From CAZMVU01 sp964569295 (lineage in GTDB: Bacteria; Hydrogenedentota; Hydrogenedentia; Hydrogenedentales; JAGMZX01), in assembly GCA_964569295.1 (NCBI GenBank), contig CAZMVU010000010.1, positions 1-49,811 of the forward strand: a DNA stretch of 49,811 bases. The letters are read 5' to 3'. The notes beneath the pieces were generated by a model. It ran no database searches. It worked only from the letters and a program-made list of their open reading frames with translations, and had not been told where the DNA came from. Shown one piece after another: positions 25,200-34,199 of this stretch; the stretch's first letter is position 1, and every line of letters starts with the position of its first letter. Position numbers and translations under genes: made by a program.

Positions 25200-25652
25200 A
25201 TGGCATTGGGTGATCACATACGGGTCAAGCGGTGGCGCGGCTTTTACTATCACCACGGAATAGACATGGGCGATGGCACGGTGGTGCATCTGAGCGGGGA
25301 GCCCCTGCGTGTACATCTGGCATGTGTGTGCCAGGTTCCCATGGAGGAATTCCAGGATGGCGGGGTGATCGAGGTCGTGCCGCATGAAGAGGCCGACCGG
25401 GAACCGGCGGCGGTGGTGGCGGAGGCCTTGGCGCATGTGGGGGAGTGCGGTTACGATCTCTGGAAGAATAATTGTGAGCATTTTGCCACCTATTGTGTCA
25501 CCGGCCGCAAGGAAAGTGTGCAGATCACGCTTCTGCAAAAGGCGGCCAAAGTGACTTTAACCACGGCGGCGGGCACTGCCATGGTAGCCTGGGGTGTGTA
25601 TGCCGTGGTACGGAGGCGGAAGCGGCGGTCCGGCTCTTCGCTGAAAGGATAG
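25200..25652 (+). CDS. LRAT-like (NlpC/P60-superfamily) thiol enzyme
   Basis: The 150-residue product matches the lecithin-retinol-acyltransferase/HRASLS family, a circularly permuted branch of the NlpC/P60 fold. H18, H30 and C92 line up with the catalytic His-His-Cys: HHGIDMGDGTVVH keeps the 12-residue His-His spacing of phospholipase A2 group 16, and NNCEHFATYC is the classical LRAT cysteine motif. These enzymes transfer or hydrolyse acyl chains via a thioester. A predicted membrane helix (about 118-138) near the C-terminus, followed by basic residues, would anchor it, as in eukaryotic relatives. AAGGAG precedes the ATG. The substrate in bacteria is unknown. It is 53 bases from a TerB-like gene. 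Confidence 0.87.
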   Translation: MALGDHIRVKRWRGFYYHHGIDMGDGTVVHLSGEPLRVHLACVCQVPMEEFQDGGVIEVVPHEEADREPAAVVAEALAHVGECGYDLWKNNCEHFATYCVTGRKESVQITLLQKAAKVTLTTAAGTAMVAWGVYAVVRRRKRRSGSSLKG

Positions 25653-25705
25653 CCGGAGATGGGGCAGTACGGCGGGTATTAAGCAGCTTGGAAGGATGGA
25701 ACGCC

Positions 25706-26119
25706 ATGATATACCGGTTGACCCGGCAACAGCGGCAGGCGCTGCTGGATTTGATGATTTATCTGGCCCGGGTGGATGGGCGCGTGGACAATGCCGAGCA
25801 GCGGATTCTGGCAGACTACGCCGACTTTGCCGACGCGCAGACCTGCACGTTGCCTGAACAGTCCAGTCTCGAGGATTTGGTGAGGCCGTTCGAGTCGCCG
25901 GAAAGCCGGGTGGTGGTTTTGCAGGAGTTGCTCCGGCTGGCCCATTCGCACAAGTACTTTGCCACGGAGGAGCAGTCGGCCCTGGTGGAAGTGGCGGCCC
26001 TCATGGGGTTGCCCATGGATTTGCTTGGCAAGATCGAGGGCTGGGTTGTGGAAGGGCTGGCCTGGGAACGCAAAGGCGACCAACTGGTGGGCGAGGCAGA
26101 GCGGCTGGCCCGGCGTTGA
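25706..26119 (+). CDS. TerB-like small acidic protein
   Basis: The 137-residue product looks like a TerB-type all-helical domain: LLDLMIYLARVDGRVDNAEQRIL holds the conserved D-G-x-V/I-x-x-x-E motif, and a second repeat (LRLAHSHKYFATEEQSALVEVAALMG) follows. TerB domains occur in tellurite-resistance and membrane-associated stress systems. No other Ter gene is nearby. The ATG at 25706 has GGAAGGA upstream. It follows the LRAT-like gene by 53 bases and may be in the same transcript. Confidence 0.7.
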   Translation: MIYRLTRQQRQALLDLMIYLARVDGRVDNAEQRILADYADFADAQTCTLPEQSSLEDLVRPFESPESRVVVLQELLRLAHSHKYFATEEQSALVEVAALMGLPMDLLGKIEGWVVEGLAWERKGDQLVGEAERLARR

Positions 26120-26204
26120 GTTCTTTGGCGCCCCGCTCAAAATGTGCCTAAGCAGGGGCGTGCGGCGGACTTGGCCGATTTTTCACACGGGTAGAATTGC
26201 CCCC

Positions 26205-26233
26205 TTCACTTGTGGCCGCCAAGGTGTTATACT
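26205..26233 (+). promoter_or_regulatory. Probable promoter of the murC-ftsQ-ftsZ cluster
   Basis: TTCACT (26205-26210) and TATACT (26228-26233) are 17 bases apart and about 40 bases upstream of the murC start, matching consensus at 4/6 and 5/6. Confidence 0.5.
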
Positions 26234-26270
26234 AAGTGAAACCACAACATCTTGGGTTTGGAGCAGCGCA

Positions 26271-27698
26271 GTGAACGGCCTTGATCGCAAGGTACATTTC
26301 GTCGGTGTCGGCGGCATCGGCATGAGCGGGCTAGCGGAGATTCTGCTGAATCTCGGCTGTGCGGTCTCAGGGTCCGACATCGCCCCTTCGGATATTACGC
26401 GGCGCTTGGGGGCCTGTGGGCTGCGTTTTTGCGAAGGCCATGCCCTGGCCCACGTCGGCGATGCGGAAATCGTGGTCATTTCGGCGGCGGTGCCTGCGGA
26501 CAATCCCGAAGTGGTGGCTGCACGTCAGCGGGGTATCCCGGTATTGCACCGCAGCGAACTGCTCGCCGACCTGATGCGGTTGAAGCCGGCCGCGGTGGCT
26601 GTGGGGGGTACGCACGGGAAAACGACCACCACTTCGATGCTGAGCACGATCCTCGATCATGCCAACATCGGCGCCACGAGCATTGTGGGCGGTATCCTGC
26701 ACCGCAGCGGCACGAATGCCCGCTGGGGCACGGGCGAATGCCTGGTGGCCGAAGCCGATGAACACGACGGCTCGTTTCTGCGCCTGCATCCGACCATCGC
26801 CGTGGTCACGAATATCGATTCAGAACACCTGGAGTATTTTGGCACGATCGATCGTATCCGGCGCGCGTTCACGGACTTTTGCAACCGGGTGCCGTTCTAC
26901 GGTTTCACGGTGGTTTGCGGTGACGACCCGAATTGCCGCGCCATCATAAACGATATTGACAGCGTGTGCATCACGTATGGGCTGGGAGAAGACGTGTCGC
27001 TGCGCGCAGTGAATGTGGGCCTGTGCGAGACGGCCTGCCCGCAGAACGGCGCCCTCAGCAGCCAGTGTCTCGGGTTCGATGTAATCAGTCAGGATGATCG
27101 CCTGTCGGCGGCAGGAAAACTGGGGCGGGTGGAATTGCAGACCCTCGGATTGGACAGTGTGCGCAATGCGCTGGCGGCTTGCGCGGTGGGGCTGTGCCTT
27201 GGCCAGCGGTTCGGCGTTATTGCCGAGGGCCTGCGCCAGTTCGAGGGGGTGCGCCGGCGTCTGCAAGTGCGTGGACGGCAACGCAAGGTGACGGTAGTCG
27301 AGGATTACGCACATCATCCCACGGAGATCGCGAGCACCCTGGAAGCGGTGCGCATGGCGAAGCCGGGGCGCATTATCTGTATCTTCCAGCCGCACTTGTA
27401 TAGCCGCACGAAGTTTTTCAGCGATGATTTTGCCCGTGTGCTGGCGCAGGCCGACCGTGCCCTGGTAACCGGCATCTATCCGTCGCGCGAGGCGCCCATG
27501 CCCGGCGTAGACGCCGCCCTCATTGTCGATGCCGCGCGTGCACAGGGCGCCGCGCATGTGGAACTGGTGGAAGCCATGGACACCGTGCCCGCGCTGCTTG
27601 CGCCGGACCTCGCGGCGGGAGACTTGGTGTTGGTGTTGGGCGCGGGCGACATCAACCTCGTTTGCGATCCGCTCTTGCGGGCATTGGGAGAGGCCTGA
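26271..27698 (+). CDS. murC: UDP-N-acetylmuramate-L-alanine ligase MurC
   Basis: MurC adds L-alanine to UDP-MurNAc in the cytoplasm, the first peptide step of peptidoglycan synthesis. The 475-residue product has the N-terminal VHFVGVGGIGMSG motif, the ATP-binding P-loop GTHGKTTTT (from residue 113), the E-A-D-E-H-D-G-S-F block, the central DSEHLEYFG, and EDYAHHPTEI in the C-terminal domain. The start is a GTG at 26271 with GGAG 7 bases upstream; longer in-frame extensions overlap the TerB-like gene. Its stop overlaps the ftsQ start (TGATG). Confidence 0.96.
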   Translation: MNGLDRKVHFVGVGGIGMSGLAEILLNLGCAVSGSDIAPSDITRRLGACGLRFCEGHALAHVGDAEIVVISAAVPADNPEVVAARQRGIPVLHRSELLADLMRLKPAAVAVGGTHGKTTTTSMLSTILDHANIGATSIVGGILHRSGTNARWGTGECLVAEADEHDGSFLRLHPTIAVVTNIDSEHLEYFGTIDRIRRAFTDFCNRVPFYGFTVVCGDDPNCRAIINDIDSVCITYGLGEDVSLRAVNVGLCETACPQNGALSSQCLGFDVISQDDRLSAAGKLGRVELQTLGLDSVRNALAACAVGLCLGQRFGVIAEGLRQFEGVRRRLQVRGRQRKVTVVEDYAHHPTEIASTLEAVRMAKPGRIICIFQPHLYSRTKFFSDDFARVLAQADRALVTGIYPSREAPMPGVDAALIVDAARAQGAAHVELVEAMDTVPALLAPDLAAGDLVLVLGAGDINLVCDPLLRALGEA

Positions 27699-28486
27699 TG
27701 GCGCGCGCGAAGCGCAAACAAACTTTCCGCCGCCGCAAGGTGCACAGCCAGCGCAGGCGTGTGGCTGCGTATCTGATCGAGATTGCGGTGTGCCTGATCG
27801 TGGTGATGGGGGTGGGGTTGGCCTTCTACCGCTTTGTGCGCGAGTCGGAGCATTTCCTCGTAAGAACGCTGCGCATCGAGGGCATGCAGCAGCTCGATGA
27901 AGAGCGGGTGCGTGCGGTGGCCGGTGTGACTTCCAGCGACAACCTGTTTACCTTGGACATTGCGGCCGTGCGTGCGCGGGTAGAAGCGATTCCGCTGGTA
28001 AAACGCTGCGAAGTGATCCGGGTGTTTCCGGATGTAGTGCGCATCCGGTTTACCGAGCGGACGCCCGTCGCCACGGTGCTCATCAACAGCCGGTTGTTCG
28101 AGGTGGACGGCGAGGGGGTTATTGTGCGGGAAGTGGATACCCTCGCGCCGCACGAGGGCCCGTTCATCACCAATGTGCCCGGGTTGGCCTATGCGGAATT
28201 GGGCGATCAACTCGAGCACGCGGCGTTGCGTGAGGCGTTGCGCGTCTACGAGGCGTTTCGCGGGATTTCCGTGGCCCAGGAAGTAACGGTTTCCGAAATT
28301 GCGGCCATGAGCCGGGACGAAATTCGCATGTTCTGCGACAACCTGGGATTCGAAATCCGCTGGGGACGCACGAACCCGATGCGGCAGGCGCAGAACCTGG
28401 ATGTTTTCTGGCGTGCAAAGGCGGGACAGATCGAGTGTAATCAGTATGTGGATTTGCGTTTTGACAACGAAGTGGTGTGCCGGTAG
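27698..28486 (+). CDS. ftsQ: Cell-division protein FtsQ/DivIB
   Basis: FtsQ is a bitopic divisome protein linking early and late division proteins. The 262-residue product has a basic cytoplasmic N-terminus (RKQTFRRRKVHSQRRR), one membrane helix (about 25-45), a POTRA domain (from about residue 52, with LRIEGMQQLDEERV) and a beta domain with the TERTPVATV pattern. Its ATG overlaps the murC stop. The assignment rests on domain order and position between murC and ftsZ; sequence conservation in FtsQ is always low. There is no murB or ddl between murC and it, and no ftsA before ftsZ. Confidence 0.85.
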   Translation: MARAKRKQTFRRRKVHSQRRRVAAYLIEIAVCLIVVMGVGLAFYRFVRESEHFLVRTLRIEGMQQLDEERVRAVAGVTSSDNLFTLDIAAVRARVEAIPLVKRCEVIRVFPDVVRIRFTERTPVATVLINSRLFEVDGEGVIVREVDTLAPHEGPFITNVPGLAYAELGDQLEHAALREALRVYEAFRGISVAQEVTVSEIAAMSRDEIRMFCDNLGFEIRWGRTNPMRQAQNLDVFWRAKAGQIECNQYVDLRFDNEVVCR

Positions 28487-28540
28487 GGGCGTTGCTGGAT
28501 GGCGCCGGCGGCCGGCCGGAACCGAACAGCCGCGTGTGTT

Positions 28541-28569
28541 TTGTGTCGCTGCGCATGGGGTGCTACGAT
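28541..28569 (+). promoter_or_regulatory. Possible ftsZ promoter
   Basis: TTGTGT (28541-28546) and TACGAT (28564-28569) are 17 bases apart, and TGC directly before the -10 gives an extended -10. It lies in the 158-base ftsQ-ftsZ gap. Confidence 0.3.
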
Positions 28570-28644
28570 GCAGCAGACCCTCATGGCCGCGTGCGGGAGC
28601 GCGGCGGGATTCCGGTGTCGCAACCTATCTTGGCGGGCCCAACC

Positions 28645-30060
28645 ATGAGTAAGAGTATCGGTATGTCGGATGAATTCCAATCGTTTGATCAGCGCGCGGT
28701 AATCAAGGTGTGCGGCATCGGCGGAGGTGGCGGCAACGCCATCGCGCGGATGATCGAGGCGGGCCTCAAGGACGTCGAGTTTATCACCATTAACACCGAC
28801 GCCCAGGCCTTAAAAAGTTCCCCCGCAGGCACGCGCCTGCAGATCGGGGTCGACCTCACAGGAGGGCTCGGGTCCGGTGCGGTTCCCGGCGTGGGGCGCA
28901 AGGCCGCCGACGAAGACCGCGAACGCATTCGCGAAGTGATTCGCGGGGCGGACATGGTGTTTCTCACGGTGGGCTTGGGCGGTGGCACGGGTACCGGCGC
29001 GTCCCCCGTCGTGGCGGAAGAAGCCACGGCGGCAGGCGCGCTCACGGTGGCTATCGCCACGCTGCCGTTCGCCTTTGAAAACAAGGAACGCATGAACAGC
29101 GCCCTTGCCGGTTTGAGCGAGCTCGAGCAGCATGTGGATACGCTTATCGTTGTGCCCAACGACCGGGTGGCCGATTTGTGTCAGAACAATATCTCGTTGC
29201 TCGATGCGTTCCGGCAGGCGGACGAAGTGCTGCACAACGGCGTACGTGCCATCACCGAACTCATTACGGTGCCGGGGCTTATCAATGTGGACTTTGCGGA
29301 TGTGCGCACGATCATGCAGGCCAGGGGCCGCGCACTCATGGGCATTGGCACGGTCGAGGGCGAGAACCGTGCGAGACGTGCGGCTGAAGAGGCCATCGTG
29401 AGTCCGCTGCTCGAACAGTCCAATATCCATGGCGCCAAAGGAGTTATCGTCAACGTCAAAGGCGGCAGCGATGTGGGCATTCTTGAGATACAGGAAGCCG
29501 TGACCACGGTGAAGGAAGCGGCCGACCCCGATGCCAACATTATTTTTGGGTGTGTCGTAGACGAGGAGGAGCGCCCTGATTTGCAGGTCACCGTTATTGC
29601 GGCGGGCTTCCCGAGCGTGATGGCAGAAGATGAGGACCGGCGGGCGGCCCGTATGGGCACGGGCGGCAACGGCAAAAACGAGGTGGCCGCGGCATCGGAA
29701 AGCAAGCAGCCGTCACCAGCGGGATCGGCCAATCCGGCACAGTCTGGCATGAAGCCGGAACAGCCGGTTGGTGCTGAAAAGCCGCCGCAGCAACAGACCG
29801 CGCGTCCCCAACAGCCGGCCCGGCCCCAGGGGCGGACGCCCGCGCCACCGCAGCCGCCGGAAGGTAAAGGGAAGCAGGCGCCGCGCACCCCGGGCACGCA
29901 CCAACCATCAGCCGGGGACACGCAGCAAGCGGAGTCGGAACAGTTGGTCTTTCCGGAACCCGATCCGGAACCCGTCCAGCCGCCGCGTTCGGAGCGCGAT
30001 GTCGACTTCAGCCTGCCCACCTACTTGCGGAACCGGAAGAAGAAAAAAGACAAACAGTGA
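28645..30060 (+). CDS. ftsZ: Cell-division GTPase FtsZ
   Basis: FtsZ polymerises with GTP into the division ring. The 471-residue product has the core GTPase domain with GIGGGGGNA near residue 24 and the tubulin signature GGGTGTG (112-118). The NNDRVAD-like T7-loop region follows. A proline/glutamine-rich linker of about 90 residues (from about 355) leads to the C-terminal peptide LPTYLRNR near the end, the usual anchor for FtsA/ZipA-type tethers. The start is ATG 28645 in a weak ribosome context; ATG 28663 would be the alternative. No ftsA is present here, so the tether is unknown. pilT starts inside its stop codon. Confidence 0.96.
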   Translation: MSKSIGMSDEFQSFDQRAVIKVCGIGGGGGNAIARMIEAGLKDVEFITINTDAQALKSSPAGTRLQIGVDLTGGLGSGAVPGVGRKAADEDRERIREVIRGADMVFLTVGLGGGTGTGASPVVAEEATAAGALTVAIATLPFAFENKERMNSALAGLSELEQHVDTLIVVPNDRVADLCQNNISLLDAFRQADEVLHNGVRAITELITVPGLINVDFADVRTIMQARGRALMGIGTVEGENRARRAAEEAIVSPLLEQSNIHGAKGVIVNVKGGSDVGILEIQEAVTTVKEAADPDANIIFGCVVDEEERPDLQVTVIAAGFPSVMAEDEDRRAARMGTGGNGKNEVAAASESKQPSPAGSANPAQSGMKPEQPVGAEKPPQQQTARPQQPARPQGRTPAPPQPPEGKGKQAPRTPGTHQPSAGDTQQAESEQLVFPEPDPEPVQPPRSERDVDFSLPTYLRNRKKKKDKQ

Positions 30061-31157
30061 AACAAACTTTTGTAAAGCTGCTCCAGCGAGCCGTCCAAAA
30101 GGATGCTTCGGACATCCACCTCAAAACGGGGAGCGTGCCGTATTTTCGCGTGGACGGGGAGGTTGCCCCGCAGGAGGGCGACCCGTTTCATCGTGAACAG
30201 ATTGACGCGGTTCTCCGACTACTGCTCACGGGGGACCAGTACGCCTTTTTCTCGAAACGCGGCGAGATCGACCTGTCGTTCACGGAGAAGGGGGTGGGCC
30301 GGTTCAGGGTGAACTGTTTCCGCCAGCGGGGCACGGTGTCCATCGTGATGCGGCGCATCAAGACCAAGATTCTCGATTTCGAGCAGCTTCACCTGCCATC
30401 GTCGGTGGAGCGATTCGCGCTCATGCAACGGGGGCTCGTGCTCATTACCGGCACTACCGGCAGCGGCAAGTCGACCACGCTGGCGTCTATTATCGACTTT
30501 ATCAACGATCATCGGCGCTCGCATGTGATCACGATTGAGGATCCGATCGAGTATATACACTACGACCGCATGGCCATCATCAACCAGCGGGAAATCACCA
30601 TCGACACGCAGGACTTCACCAGTGCATTGAAGTCCGTCATGCGACAGGACCCGGATGTGATCCTCATCGGCGAGATGCGCGATATCGAGACCTTCCAGGC
30701 CGCGATGAGCGCAGCGGAGACGGGGCATCTCGTTTTCAGCACGCTGCACACAACGAATGTCATGCAGACCGTGGACCGCATTGTCGACCTGTTCCCCTCG
30801 AACCAGCACGAGCAGGTACGTTCCCAGTTATCCGTCAACCTGCGGGCGATGATGTGCATGCGGCTCATTCAGCGTAAAGATGGGGTGGGGCGGGTGCCGG
30901 TGTGCGAGGTCATGTTCAACACGCCGGCCACCCGCAAACTCATCAAGGAGAACCGCGTGGCCCAGCTCGATAGCGCGATCCAGCAGGGGCGCGGCGGTGG
31001 CATGCAAACCTTCAATGACAGCCTGCATGAGTTGTGCAAGGCCGATCTCGTATCGCTGGAAACCGCCATGGAATACTCGGACAATCCGGAAGAATTGCAG
31101 ATGATGCTGGACGGTATTCGGCTCAGCTCGGGACGCGGCGGGATACTGGGCGGGTAG
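30057..31157 (+). CDS. pilT: Type IV pilus retraction ATPase PilT
   Basis: PilT/PilU hexamers power pilus retraction and twitching. The 366-residue product has the N-terminal PAS-like half, Walker A GTTGSGKST (132-140), the Asp box, Walker B ILIGEMRD (about 202-209) and the His box VFSTLHTTN. Length is normal. It starts at a GTG that overlaps the ftsZ stop by four bases (GTGA), a strong coupling with division. No other pilus gene lies in the window. PilU is an alternative name for this sequence type. Confidence 0.92.
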   Translation: MKQTFVKLLQRAVQKDASDIHLKTGSVPYFRVDGEVAPQEGDPFHREQIDAVLRLLLTGDQYAFFSKRGEIDLSFTEKGVGRFRVNCFRQRGTVSIVMRRIKTKILDFEQLHLPSSVERFALMQRGLVLITGTTGSGKSTTLASIIDFINDHRRSHVITIEDPIEYIHYDRMAIINQREITIDTQDFTSALKSVMRQDPDVILIGEMRDIETFQAAMSAAETGHLVFSTLHTTNVMQTVDRIVDLFPSNQHEQVRSQLSVNLRAMMCMRLIQRKDGVGRVPVCEVMFNTPATRKLIKENRVAQLDSAIQQGRGGGMQTFNDSLHELCKADLVSLETAMEYSDNPEELQMMLDGIRLSSGRGGILGG

Positions 31158-31273
31158 CGCCTCTACTCCGGATTCACGGCGGCTGGTCCTGCGGGGCCGG
31201 CTGGTTTCTTCGGCTTGTGATAGGGCTAGAAGCGCTTTGCGGTCACGATGAACGAGGCCCAAAGGTGGGTTGC

Positions 31274-33274
31274 ATGAATGTGCGGATGATTATCGGCCTG
31301 CTGCTCATCATGGCATGGGCTGGGTTTGCTGTGGCGGCGCAAACAGGGGATGTGACCTCGAACTGCGAGGGACGCGCGCGGCCGATGCATACGTTGGGGA
31401 ACGGGGAAACGGCGCGGCACTCTTCTGCCGGCCAGGGTTGTACCCGATCACCGAATGCTGCGCATGTGGCGGCAACGGTGCATGACACGCTGTCCGGGAA
31501 GGCCGGCGCCGGCGCAGTGCAGCGCGCTGTGAGCGCGGTTATGGGCTGGTCGGCGGTGTCTGCGCGCGGCGTGATCGTGCGCGGGCGCCGGGCGTATGTC
31601 GAAGACCTTGAACCGGCAGCGGTGGCGGAAGAAGTGCGGGCGGTCGAACGGGAGCTGGCAGGGGAAAGCGCGTTTGAGGAGCAGTCGCCGCTCGGCGTGC
31701 TGCACTATATGAACGTTTCGGGGGAAGGCCCCGCCCCGCTGCAAGTGCATGCGCCTGTGCCGGATGACGTCGGGGAAGTGGGGGTGTACCGCCGGGTGGA
31801 TCGCGGGGTGTTCTTGAAAATGGGCGCCGCCCCAATACGGCGTCCGCGGCATGTGGGTTTTCGGGTGAGTTTTCCCGGGCGCTTCGTCGTGCGGGAAGAG
31901 AAAACCGCCGGGACGCCGCGTGACAAAGGGCTGTTGCCGGCTGCCGCCCCGCCTTCGCGCGCCCCTGCCGCGCGTGGGCACTGGCGTTTTTACCGCGTGG
32001 GCCCGGAAGAGATCACCGGTGAAGTGCCCATCATTCTGGTGCATGGCGCAGAGAATGACCGTTGGGGGGACTTCACGCACTGGGCGCGGTTCAGTGACGA
32101 GGCGGCCACACTGCGGCGGTGCTTTCAACTTTGGAACTTCACGCAGAACATGCGCGGGGTGAACGCGCCCATCGGCTTCGACCGCACGCGGCCCGCCTTC
32201 GAGCACAGTATCGTTGCGGCACTCGAGGGGTTCATCTGCAAGGCGTCCGCAGCGGGTGTTTGGAGTGGTGGGCAGCGTTATGTGTTTCCCGAGGGACCGT
32301 TTGCCATGGTCGCGCACAGCCAGGGCGCGCTCAAAGCGCGGGCATTTCTCGTGAATCACCCCGAGCGCGCGCGCGATTGCATCGCGGTGGCGACTATCGC
32401 GGGGACGCATGTGGGTACGCCGTGGGCTACGCCGGAGTGGACGCGCCACACCTTCGCGCGGCTGGGGTTCACGCCGTTGCATATCATCGATCGTGTGGTC
32501 GATGCGCTGTACCGTAATCACTGGTTTTCCCTGGATCGGCAGAGCAACCTCGACACCGCCTGGGCCAACTACGACGGTGAGGGTGGCTTTGGCATGCCGT
32601 TCGTCGAATACCGGACGTGGACGGGGACGCATGGGGCGCACACGCGCATCCTGTCGCCGCGGGACAGCAGCCGCGAGTTTGCGCGAAGCTGGCCGGCCTT
32701 TGCGGCAGACACGACCTTCGATCCCCCGCAACGATTGCCGAATTACTGCGGCGGCATCGACCACATTGCCCCGTCGTTCCGCGGCGACAAGCAGCTCGAC
32801 AAGTTTTTCCTTTACGGCACGTACATCGAACCCGGCGGGCGTTTGCTCGAGCTGGTGCGCGAAAGCGGCGCCGGGACCAGGCCGGCCATGTCGAACTTTG
32901 CGGAAAACCTGGCCATGGGCGTTACGAGCTGGTTGGGGCGTTTTATTCTTTCCAAGGGCGGTGATTGGCCCATGGGACCGTATCAGTTGGGTGACGGCGT
33001 CGTGCCGTTGCAGAGCCAACTGCTGCTCGATGGCCGGGAAACGCGCCCGATTTTCAAGACGCGGCGGCTGCTTGGCTGGGAGACGCCGGTGCGGCCTATC
33101 ACACCGGACAGGGACATCATCGACGCACACACCTTGGCCAACCCGGACCGCATCCGCATTCTCCCGGAATGGAGCCACCTTGATACCGTCACTGGTCGGT
33201 ACAACGCGGACACGGGCCACAGCACCCTTTTCTCGATGGTCGCCGCGGACCTTCTGAGCGTCCTGCCGGATTGA
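31274..33274 (+). CDS. Exported alpha/beta-hydrolase (lipase-like)
   Basis: The 666-residue product has a signal peptide ending WAGFAVAAQ. Residues about 1-240 are a variable region with no recognised domain. From about 245 it reads as an alpha/beta hydrolase: VPIILVHGAENDRW (oxyanion-loop HG), then the nucleophile elbow VAHSQGAL (Ser in G/A-x-S-x-G), then GDGVVPLQSQ with a candidate Asp, and a late HLDT/HST region for the His. This is the layout of lipases/PGAP1-like esterases. The start ATG 31274 is preceded by GGTGG. It has no close operon partner: 116 bases separate it from pilT, and 121 from exbB. Confidence 0.75.
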   Translation: MNVRMIIGLLLIMAWAGFAVAAQTGDVTSNCEGRARPMHTLGNGETARHSSAGQGCTRSPNAAHVAATVHDTLSGKAGAGAVQRAVSAVMGWSAVSARGVIVRGRRAYVEDLEPAAVAEEVRAVERELAGESAFEEQSPLGVLHYMNVSGEGPAPLQVHAPVPDDVGEVGVYRRVDRGVFLKMGAAPIRRPRHVGFRVSFPGRFVVREEKTAGTPRDKGLLPAAAPPSRAPAARGHWRFYRVGPEEITGEVPIILVHGAENDRWGDFTHWARFSDEAATLRRCFQLWNFTQNMRGVNAPIGFDRTRPAFEHSIVAALEGFICKASAAGVWSGGQRYVFPEGPFAMVAHSQGALKARAFLVNHPERARDCIAVATIAGTHVGTPWATPEWTRHTFARLGFTPLHIIDRVVDALYRNHWFSLDRQSNLDTAWANYDGEGGFGMPFVEYRTWTGTHGAHTRILSPRDSSREFARSWPAFAADTTFDPPQRLPNYCGGIDHIAPSFRGDKQLDKFFLYGTYIEPGGRLLELVRESGAGTRPAMSNFAENLAMGVTSWLGRFILSKGGDWPMGPYQLGDGVVPLQSQLLLDGRETRPIFKTRRLLGWETPVRPITPDRDIIDAHTLANPDRIRILPEWSHLDTVTGRYNADTGHSTLFSMVAADLLSVLPD

Positions 33275-33395
33275 GCACCAAAGGGCGTGGAACCTTCCCC
33301 GTGCCGGTAGCATAATACCGGATGGAATCGCCGCGGCTGCCGGTGTGTCCGGCGGGCGGCAGGCAGGAGATTTTGTTCGTCAGGAAAGGAAACCC

Positions 33396-34199
33396 ATGAA
33401 GCACGCAATATGGATGCTACTGCTGTGCCTGGTGATGGCAATGGGGACGGCCATTGCGCAGGAGGGCGGTGTAGAGGCATTTGTCGAGGCGCCTGATTCG
33501 CCGGAATTGACCCAGGCGGAGGACGCCGCAGGCCCGCGCGAGGACGCCGCAGGGGCCGACGCGGCTATGGCGGAAACGTTGACCCTGTGGGACATGATGG
33601 AACACGGTGGGGTTATCCTCTGGGTTATCGCCGGACTCGGCTTTATCGCGCTCGTCATGGCGTTGTTTCTTCTGCTCACGGTGTCGGCCGCACGGGAGGC
33701 GCCCCGCCGCCTCTACAAGCGTGCCATGGCCCAACTCACCGACGGCGATTTGCACGGCGCTCACCAGATGTGCGCGCGGCGCGACGAGCTGCTTGCCCGG
33801 GTGCTGGCGGCGGGTTTGCGCATGGCGGATCGCGAGCGCTTCGTAATCCAGGAGGCCATGGAAAGTGAAGGCGAACGGGGAGCGACGGCGCTGTGGCAGC
33901 GTATCGCCTATTTGCACAACATTGCGCAACTCACACCCTTGCTCGGCCTTCTCGGCACGGTGTGGGGCATGATGCAGGCCTTTGGCTCAATCGCCTTTGA
34001 CGAAGCCCAGGTGAAGGGCATCAACATGGCCTACAGCGTGTCTACCGCCATGGTCACCACAGCCGCCGGCCTCGCTGTTGCCATTCCCATCCTCGCGGTC
34101 TACTACATCCTGCGCGGCAGGGTCACGAAGATCACCGCGCTCATCGAGGCGCAGGCGAGCGAGTTCGTCGAGCTCATCAGTGGGGGGCAATCGTCGTGA
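33396..34199 (+). CDS. exbB: MotA/TolQ/ExbB proton-channel protein
   Basis: ExbB/TolQ forms the proton channel of energised envelope machines. The 267-residue product has an extra N-terminal signal-like helix, an acidic alanine-rich linker (about 25-60), a first channel helix (about 73-92), then the characteristic C-terminal helix pair with TPLLGLLGTVWGMMQAF and MVTTAAGLAVAIPIL. The extended N-terminus is typical of ExbB variants in planctomycete/verrucomicrobial-type bacteria. AAAGGA precedes the ATG. Its stop overlaps the exbD start by four bases (GTGA). In the following genes TonB and TolA are absent. Confidence 0.93.
   Translation: MKHAIWMLLLCLVMAMGTAIAQEGGVEAFVEAPDSPELTQAEDAAGPREDAAGADAAMAETLTLWDMMEHGGVILWVIAGLGFIALVMALFLLLTVSAAREAPRRLYKRAMAQLTDGDLHGAHQMCARRDELLARVLAAGLRMADRERFVIQEAMESEGERGATALWQRIAYLHNIAQLTPLLGLLGTVWGMMQAFGSIAFDEAQVKGINMAYSVSTAMVTTAAGLAVAIPILAVYYILRGRVTKITALIEAQASEFVELISGGQSS

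Noticed and set aside
31448..33313. Minus-strand open frame opposite the alpha/beta hydrolase
   Set aside because: Antisense to a gene with a signal peptide and a nucleophile elbow; product is Arg/Pro-rich with no motif.
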